Below are positions 1-2,882 of a stretch of 12,722 nt of DNA, in pieces. This DNA comes from CAVVNC01 sp963750015 (GTDB taxonomy: Bacteria > Desulfobacterota > Syntrophorhabdia > Syntrophorhabdales > WCHB1-27): assembly GCA_963750015.1 (NCBI GenBank), contig CAVVPU010000173.1:1-12722 (forward strand). The letters run 5' to 3'. The position numbers and the translations under genes were made by a program. Within the stretch, counting starts at the first letter, position 1, and every line of letters begins with the position of its first letter. Below the pieces are notes generated by a model that saw only the letters and a list, made by a program, of their open reading frames with translations, had not been told where the DNA came from and made no database searches.

Positions 1-80
1 CACCCGGTCGATAGGGTAGTGGTGTAAGTGCAGCGATGCATTGAGCCTACTACTACTAATAGATCGAGCGGCTTGGCCAT
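1..80 (+). rRNA. rrl: 23S rRNA, 3' end (partial)
   Basis: The first bases match the conserved 3' tail of bacterial 23S rRNA: a GTAAG-GCAGCGATGC segment, TTGAGCC, then TACTAATAGATCGAGCGGCTTGG, which corresponds to the E. coli tail with TACTAATGAACCGTGAGGCTTAACC. The 5' part lies outside the window. The 3' boundary near base 80 is set by analogy, so it is uncertain by a few bases. The order 23S, about 116-bp spacer, then 5S on the same strand is the usual distal part of an rrn operon. Confidence 0.95.
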
Positions 81-145
81 ATTTCAAAACTTCATATGAG
101 TTGTCAAATTTAATTGTGACGGAAAGAAAGGACAGTCGTTGGTAG

Positions 146-188
146 TTCCGGATTCGCGATTCGCGATTCGACTTTCGCGATTGTCTTT
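146..188 (+). repeat. S repeat copy 1 (TCGCGA-rich) in the 23S-5S spacer
   Basis: This stretch begins TTCCGGATTCGCGATTCGCG and continues with a CGATTCGACTTTCGCGATTG core. It is built from short TTCGCGA units carrying the palindrome TCGCGA. Related copies occur at 652-694, 1438-1463 and 2387-2433, and nowhere else that I could find in the window. It lies immediately before the 5S gene, so it may belong to the rrn spacer and have been copied with it. Confidence 0.75.
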
Positions 189-196
189 AACAGCTT

Positions 197-314
197 TCCC
201 GGCGACTATGGCGGAGGGGTCCCACCCGTTCCCATCCCGAACACGGTAGTTAAGCCCTCATGCGCCGATGATACTGCAGGGGTAACTCTGTGGGAAAGTA
301 GGTCGTTGCCGGGA
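197..314 (+). rRNA. rrf: 5S rRNA
   Basis: This is a complete 5S gene of about 118 bases. The 5' strand TCCCGGCGAC pairs with the 3' strand GTCGTTGCCGGGA to form helix I. The internal segments CCCACCCGTTCCCATCCCGAACACGG and CGCCGATGATACTGC are typical of bacterial 5S. It follows the 23S end and is followed six bases later by a strong intrinsic terminator. It is the intact parent-like copy for the truncated 5S fragments at 1465 and 2436. It differs from both of them by lacking a CA pair inside the helix near position 280. Confidence 0.97.
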
Positions 315-320
315 GTAAAT

Positions 321-364
321 AAATGAAAAACCCCAAGGAAGCAATTCCTTGGGGTTTTTCATTT
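321..364 (+). terminator. Intrinsic terminator of the rrn operon (T1)
   Basis: This is a perfect 20-bp inverted repeat, AAATGAAAAACCCCAAGGAA with its complement, separated by a GCAA loop. The 3' arm contains the GGGGTTTTT run. It starts six bases after the 5S. Because both arms carry A/T runs outside the GC core, it should work in either direction. Its left arm recurs at 1535 and a covarying full copy sits at 2501-2546. Confidence 0.93.
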
Positions 365-651
365 GGGCAAGGCAGGGCCGGTCGAAGGGGAGCAATCGCG
401 ACCTTTGGCGCATTCTTCGACCGCATGGCCTCGGACGTACCCAAGTACAGCCCTCGGCCGATGCGGCTCAGACTGCATCCAAATCTCACGATCACTCCCC
501 TTCGACCGTCCGGGGTAAGCGTCGCCGTATCTCTCACACGTCCAACTGTCGTTGGTCGTGTGCCCGCGGCGCCGGCCTTCATCGGATGTACACACCGACA
601 TCGATTGAATGAAGTGCCGCGGCCTTTTGAGGCCGCATAAGAGGCCGGGCC
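365..651. other. Gene-free stretch after the rrn terminator
   Basis: I see no convincing gene in this stretch. Open frames cross it on both strands, but they overlap the 5S or the terminator and look like chance frames in GC-rich sequence. The first 90 or so bases resemble the sequence after the second terminator copy (2547-2640): both carry an AAGGGG tract, a CGCG-CTTT block and a CTCG(G)ACGTAC-AGTAC block in the same order. A small GCGGCCT/AGGCCGC hairpin lies at 619-636 but has no T tract after it. Confidence 0.5.
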
Positions 652-694
652 TTCCGAATTCGCGCTTCGCGATACGAGTTTCGCGATGTCTTTT
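652..694 (+). repeat. S repeat copy 2, upstream of hicB
   Basis: The stretch reads TTCCGAATTCGCGCTTCGCG and then ATACGAGTTTCGCGATGTCTTTT. It is about the same length as copy 1 at 146-188 and clearly related to it. Unlike the other three copies, it is not followed by 5S sequence. It runs directly into the promoter of the hicB gene. Confidence 0.7.
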
Positions 695-702
695 CGAATA
701 TC

Positions 703-711
703 TGCTATAAT
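703..711 (+). promoter_or_regulatory. Extended -10 promoter for hicB
   Basis: The site is a perfect extended -10 element, TGCTATAAT, 25 bases before the hicB start. No good -35 hexamer sits at the right distance, which is common for extended -10 promoters. The S repeat copy at 652-694 occupies the -20 to -60 region. Confidence 0.6.
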
Positions 712-736
712 TTAGGTGCCATGAGAGGGGAGCACG

Positions 737-940
737 ATGAGACAGGTGCTTATTTACCGTGGAGAGGATGAATACTGGATAGCCGAATGTCCGAGCTTGC
801 CCGGCTGCGTCAGCCAGGGTAAGAGTGAGGAACAGGCGATCGATAACATCAAAGAGGCGATTGAAGGTTACGTCGCTGCCCTTGAGGAAGATGACCTTCC
901 CGTCCCGGAATGTCATTTTCCGCGTAACCCGCCCACATGA
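737..940 (+). CDS. hicB: HicB-family antitoxin-like protein without an adjacent HicA
   Basis: The 67-residue protein has the compact HicB fold signature: an N-terminal strand with the pattern Y-x-A-E-x-P-x-L-P-G-C-V-S-x-G, then a helix E-E-A-x-x-N-x-x-E-A-I, then the short tail D-D-L-P-V-P. HicB proteins neutralise the mRNA interferase HicA, and many also repress their own operon. This one is the short form with no obvious DNA-binding extension. It has a good ribosome site (AGGGGAGC). No hicA lies upstream or downstream; instead a relBE-type pair follows 29 bases later. It is either an orphan antitoxin or an accessory member of that module. The family call is secure, the partner is unknown. 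Confidence 0.85.
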   Translation: MRQVLIYRGEDEYWIAECPSLPGCVSQGKSEEQAIDNIKEAIEGYVAALEEDDLPVPECHFPRNPPT

Positions 941-946
941 TATAAT
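938..946 (+). promoter_or_regulatory. Extended -10 promoter for relBE, overlapping the hicB stop codon
   Basis: TGATATAAT is a perfect extended -10 element. Its first three bases are the TGA stop codon of hicB. It lies 24 bases before the antitoxin ATG and would let relBE be transcribed independently of hicB. I see no convincing -35 hexamer. Confidence 0.5.
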
Positions 947-969
947 CGAAGATGCAGGAGGTGGTTTGA

Positions 970-1161
970 ATGGAGGGTATTCAGTACGTCACAAACGAAA
1001 AGGGAGAAAAAGTAGCTGTTCAGATCAGCCTGAAGAAGTTCGGAAATCTCTGGGAGGATTTCTACGATAACCTGCTGGCGAAGAGAAGGGCCGAGGAACC
1101 GAGAGAATCGCTATCGTCGGTGAAAAACAGGCTCAAGAAGCAAGGAAAGCTGAATGGCTGA
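970..1161 (+). CDS. Putative antitoxin of a RelBE/ParDE-type pair
   Basis: This is a 63-residue charged protein preceded by a strong AGGAGG ribosome site at 956-961. It begins with a short strand-like segment (YVTNEKGEKVAVQISLKKF) followed by a long helical Lys/Arg/Glu-rich tail. That layout is expected of a small antitoxin whose helix wraps its toxin. It is not close enough to a named family for me to assign one with certainty; the call rests on its position. Its TGA stop overlaps the ATG of the RelE-like toxin (ATGGCTGA), giving translational coupling, as in many TA operons. Its promoter overlaps the end of hicB. Confidence 0.7.
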   Translation: MEGIQYVTNEKGEKVAVQISLKKFGNLWEDFYDNLLAKRRAEEPRESLSSVKNRLKKQGKLNG

Positions 1162-1414
1162 GTACGCCATAACCTTCGCACGAAGCGCTCGCAGGGAACT
1201 CGAAGCGCTCGAAGCAAAGGTAGTGGGTCGCATATTCCAACGAATCGAAGCCTTGGGAACGGAACCAAGGCCATCAGGTTGCAGGAAGTTGGTCGGAAGT
1301 AAGTCGCTTTGGAGGATAAGAATCGGGGACTACCGTGTCGTCTATGCCATTTATGACGACCAGCAGTCTGTAGACATCGTGGCAGTCAGACATCGCAAGG
1401 ACGTCTACGAATAA
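1154..1414 (+). CDS. relE: RelE/ParE-superfamily toxin
   Basis: The 86-residue protein has the RelE pattern throughout. It opens with Y-A-I-T-F-x-x-S-A-x-R-E-L, an early strand and helix. The middle carries R-x-x-G-x-R-K-L-x-G. The core strands read L-W-R-I-R-I-G-D-Y-R-V-V-Y, and the C-terminus is V-x-H-R-K-D-V-Y. RelE toxins cleave mRNA in the ribosomal A site; ParE members poison gyrase instead. The C-terminal H-R-x-x-x-Y and the basic Arg residues (about 54, 56, 61 and 81) favour a RelE-like ribonuclease. It is coupled to the upstream antitoxin by an 8-base overlap. No terminator follows; the next feature is a truncated 5S cassette. Confidence 0.9.
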   Translation: MAEYAITFARSARRELEALEAKVVGRIFQRIEALGTEPRPSGCRKLVGSKSLWRIRIGDYRVVYAIYDDQQSVDIVAVRHRKDVYE

Positions 1415-1437
1415 GAAAGCCCTGATCGCTTCGGTTC

Positions 1438-1463
1438 TACTTTCGCGATTCGCGATTGCCTTG
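1438..1463 (+). repeat. S repeat copy 3, fused to truncated 5S
   Basis: The stretch reads ACTTTCGCGATTCGCGATTG, a shortened version of the repeat at 146-188. It abuts the 5S fragment at 1465 with the whole 5' half of 5S missing. Copy 4 at 2387 is joined to 5S at nearly the same point. Confidence 0.7.
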
Positions 1464-1464
1464 T

Positions 1465-1528
1465 AGCCCTCACGCGCCGATGATGCTGCACAGGGGTGAC
1501 TCTGTGGGAAAGTAGGTCGTTGCCGGGA
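1465..1528 (+). pseudogene. Truncated 5S rRNA (3' half only), copy 1
   Basis: The 64 bases match the 3' half of the intact 5S (253-314), from AGCCCTCA to the end of helix I. The 5' strand of helix I and the whole left half are absent, so it cannot fold as a 5S. It differs from the intact gene in reading TGCACAGGGGTGACTCTGTG, with an extra CA and a G for A. The same two changes are present in the copy at 2436, so the two truncated copies share an ancestor distinct from the local 5S. The changes lengthen the local CACAG/CTGTG stem. Confidence 0.85.
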
Positions 1529-1534
1529 GTATTC

Positions 1535-1554
1535 AAATGAAAAACCCCAAGGAA
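1535..1554 (+). terminator. Left arm of the rrn terminator, right arm missing
   Basis: These 20 bases are identical to the left arm of the terminator at 321-340. The sequence then changes to unrelated DNA where the loop should begin. The stop codon of the minus-strand vapC lies nine bases further on (1563). The hairpin is therefore cut at its tip, and this copy cannot terminate by itself. Confidence 0.85.
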
Positions 1555-1562
1555 TTTCGCAA

Positions 1563-1964
1563 TCACACCCAAGTAACCTTGACGAGGTGCTCGACCTTTT
1601 TGAACTCAGGGTCTCGGGTCACGAGAGCTGCCTTGTTTTCCAGGGCGGAAACGAGGGCAAAGCAATCCGCATAAGAAATGCTGAACTCCGCCTTATACTC
1701 GGCGGCTCTGAAGATAAGCTCGTTCGGCACCGGGAGGATTTCGATGTCCAAGCGTTCAATCGCCGCGAGACATTCCATCTTTTTCCGGTCTCCAAAGGCT
1801 CTTTTCGTTATGTAGATAATTTCTCCATAGTTGATTGCGTTCATGACGGCTCGTCCGCCTGACGCTTTCACATCTCGAAGAAGACCGACAACCTTGTCGT
1901 ATCCTTCTTCCTTTTGAAAGACCTTCAGCAACGCATAGCTGTCAAATACATATGTTTCCGCCAT
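1563..1964 (-). CDS. vapC: VapC-type PIN-domain ribonuclease toxin
   Basis: This is a 133-residue PIN-domain protein. The four expected acidic residues are visible: D8 in the opening VFDSYALL strand, E48 in NYGEII, D100 in SYADCFA and D118 in VTRDPEF. VapC toxins are Mg-dependent endoribonucleases that cut tRNA or rRNA. The ATG at 1964 overlaps the vapB stop by one base (TGATG); a GTG one codon upstream is also possible. The strand is opposite to the rrn operon and to relBE. The gene ends against half of a rrn-type terminator, which suggests a junction there. Confidence 0.92.
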   Translation of the reverse strand: MAETYVFDSYALLKVFQKEEGYDKVVGLLRDVKASGGRAVMNAINYGEIIYITKRAFGDRKKMECLAAIERLDIEILPVPNELIFRAAEYKAEFSISYADCFALVSALENKAALVTRDPEFKKVEHLVKVTWV

Positions 1965-2191
1965 CACCGGGCGTCCTTCTTGCGCTCCTCAAGTAACTCC
2001 CGGGATAGAGAGGGTTCTTCCGGAAGGATGCCGGTTGCGGCCCCTATTGGATCGGCAGCCGGAGGCACAAGGTAGATGATGCCGCCATATTCCATGATGT
2101 GCAATTCCTTCCCAGGCTCTATGTGATACTTCCTTCGCAGATCAGCCGGTATGACTATTTGACCTTTCCCCAACGTCCTCACCGTAGCCAC
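1964..2191 (-). CDS. vapB: VapB-type AbrB/SpoVT-fold antitoxin
   Basis: The 75-residue protein opens with V-R-T-L-G-K-G-Q-I-V-I-P-A-D-L-R-R, the swapped-hairpin DNA-binding signature of AbrB/MazE-fold antitoxins. It then has I-x-P-G-K-E-L and a proline-rich linker to a charged C-terminal helix (SRELLEERKKDAR) that would bind VapC. The start is GTG, preceded six bases upstream by AAGGAGG. The gene overlaps vapC, and the pair should be one operon repressed by the VapBC complex at the palindrome at 2212-2228. Confidence 0.9.
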   Translation of the reverse strand: MATVRTLGKGQIVIPADLRRKYHIEPGKELHIMEYGGIIYLVPPAADPIGAATGILPEEPSLSRELLEERKKDAR

Positions 2192-2211
2192 GATTGCCTC
2201 CTTCAGGTTTA

Positions 2212-2252
2212 ACGCTTTTCAAAAGTGTATAACCTGTCCGGCGTAATATCAA
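2212..2252 (-). promoter_or_regulatory. vapBC promoter with overlapping palindromic operator
   Basis: On the minus strand, TTGATA (2247-2252) and TACACT (2224-2229) are separated by 17 bases, a good sigma-70 arrangement upstream of vapB. Downstream of and overlapping the -10 is a palindrome with arms CTTTT/AAAAG around a single base (2215-2225). It extends to 2212-2228 with one mismatch. Such placement fits autorepression by a VapBC complex. The role is inferred; the sequence elements are visible. Confidence 0.5.
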
Positions 2253-2386
2253 ACTACTCTGCTGACACGCAAAAGGCAAAAGCATTGGCGCCTCCTTCCC
2301 GTCCCGGAGGATAAGTTCGACGCTCTTTTAGTTGCCGTATGAGCGGGCTGGCGCGGATATCGGGGACCTTCGCATGTGGCGCTCGC

Positions 2387-2433
2387 TTCCGTTCACTTTC
2401 GCGATTCGCGATTCGAGTTTCACGACCGTCTTC
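2387..2433 (+). repeat. S repeat copy 4, fused to truncated 5S
   Basis: The stretch contains TTTCGCGATTCGCGATTCGA and then GTTTCACGACCGTCTTC. It is the same repeat as at 146-188, with the last TCGCGA decayed to TCACGA. It leads straight into the 5S fragment at 2436. Confidence 0.7.
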
Positions 2434-2435
2434 TC

Positions 2436-2498
2436 GCTCTCATGGGCCGATGATAGTGCACAGGGGTGACTCTGTGGGAAAGGGGGCCGTTGCCGGGA
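2436..2498 (+). pseudogene. Truncated 5S rRNA (3' half only), copy 2
   Basis: This is the same 3' half of 5S as at 1465, beginning GCTCTCATGGGCC and ending TTGCCGGGA. It carries the same CA insertion and A-to-G change as the first truncated copy. It has further unique changes (GGGGGCCG for AGTAGGTCG). It is followed by a complete terminator hairpin. Confidence 0.83.
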
Positions 2499-2500
2499 GT

Positions 2501-2546
2501 AAAATGAAATACCCCAGGGAATCACTTCCCTGGGGTATTTCATTTT
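2501..2546 (+). terminator. Terminator copy with compensatory changes (T3)
   Basis: This is a perfect 21-bp inverted repeat with a TCAC loop. It is homologous to the rrn terminator at 321-364. Two stem positions differ: A to T within the A run, and A to G beside the CCCC core. Each is matched by the complementary change in the opposite arm, so pairing is fully preserved. It is a bidirectional-looking intrinsic terminator after the truncated 5S copy. Confidence 0.88.
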
Positions 2547-2880
2547 CTGCCGAAAGGGGCGGCCGGGATCCTTTCGCGTCTTTCGCGCCGTGTGCTCGGC
2601 CCGCGTCCTCGACGTACGACAGAGTACGCCTGCGGTGAGGGCGCTGCGCGCACAACGCGAAATCCATCGAAATTATCTCCGGCCGGAAATATAGTACCCT
2701 CCCTTAGGCACTTGCGGCACTACATCGAGGCTTGGCATCCTCTCGTCAGACTATTGCTAAAGAGAGGTAATTGCCTACACGTTCTTGCCGTTGCGGCGTT
2801 GACAGAATCCACTTTTTCAAGCTACACCGAACGAGACGAGGCAACTTCAGCCAATCAAAAGGCGTTCTTGCCAAGCCGCC
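2547..2880. other. Gene-free stretch between the 5S cassette and the Roco gene
   Basis: No gene is evident here. The first 90 or so bases weakly match the DNA after the rrn terminator (365-455), so the duplicated rrn-distal segment may extend past the hairpin. The remainder, up to the 3' end of the minus-strand Roco gene, shows nothing I recognise apart from the weak hairpin at 2859-2882. Confidence 0.45.
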
Positions 2881-2882
2881 TT
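2855..2882 (-). terminator. Possible weak terminator of the Roco-TIR gene
   Basis: On the minus strand, AAGGCG (2877-2882) pairs with CGCCTT (2859-2864) across a 12-base loop and is followed by a short T run (TTTTG). The stem overlaps the last bases of the gene's stop codon. With six base pairs and a short T run this is weak evidence. Confidence 0.3.

Noticed and set aside
81..196. tRNA gene in the 23S-5S spacer
   Set aside because: No cloverleaf or T-loop motif is present; the spacer holds only the S repeat and AT-rich sequence.
359..916. 185-residue minus-strand open frame across 359-916
   Set aside because: It overlaps the plus-strand hicB gene, its promoter and the S repeat, and has no recognisable domain. 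It looks like a chance frame.
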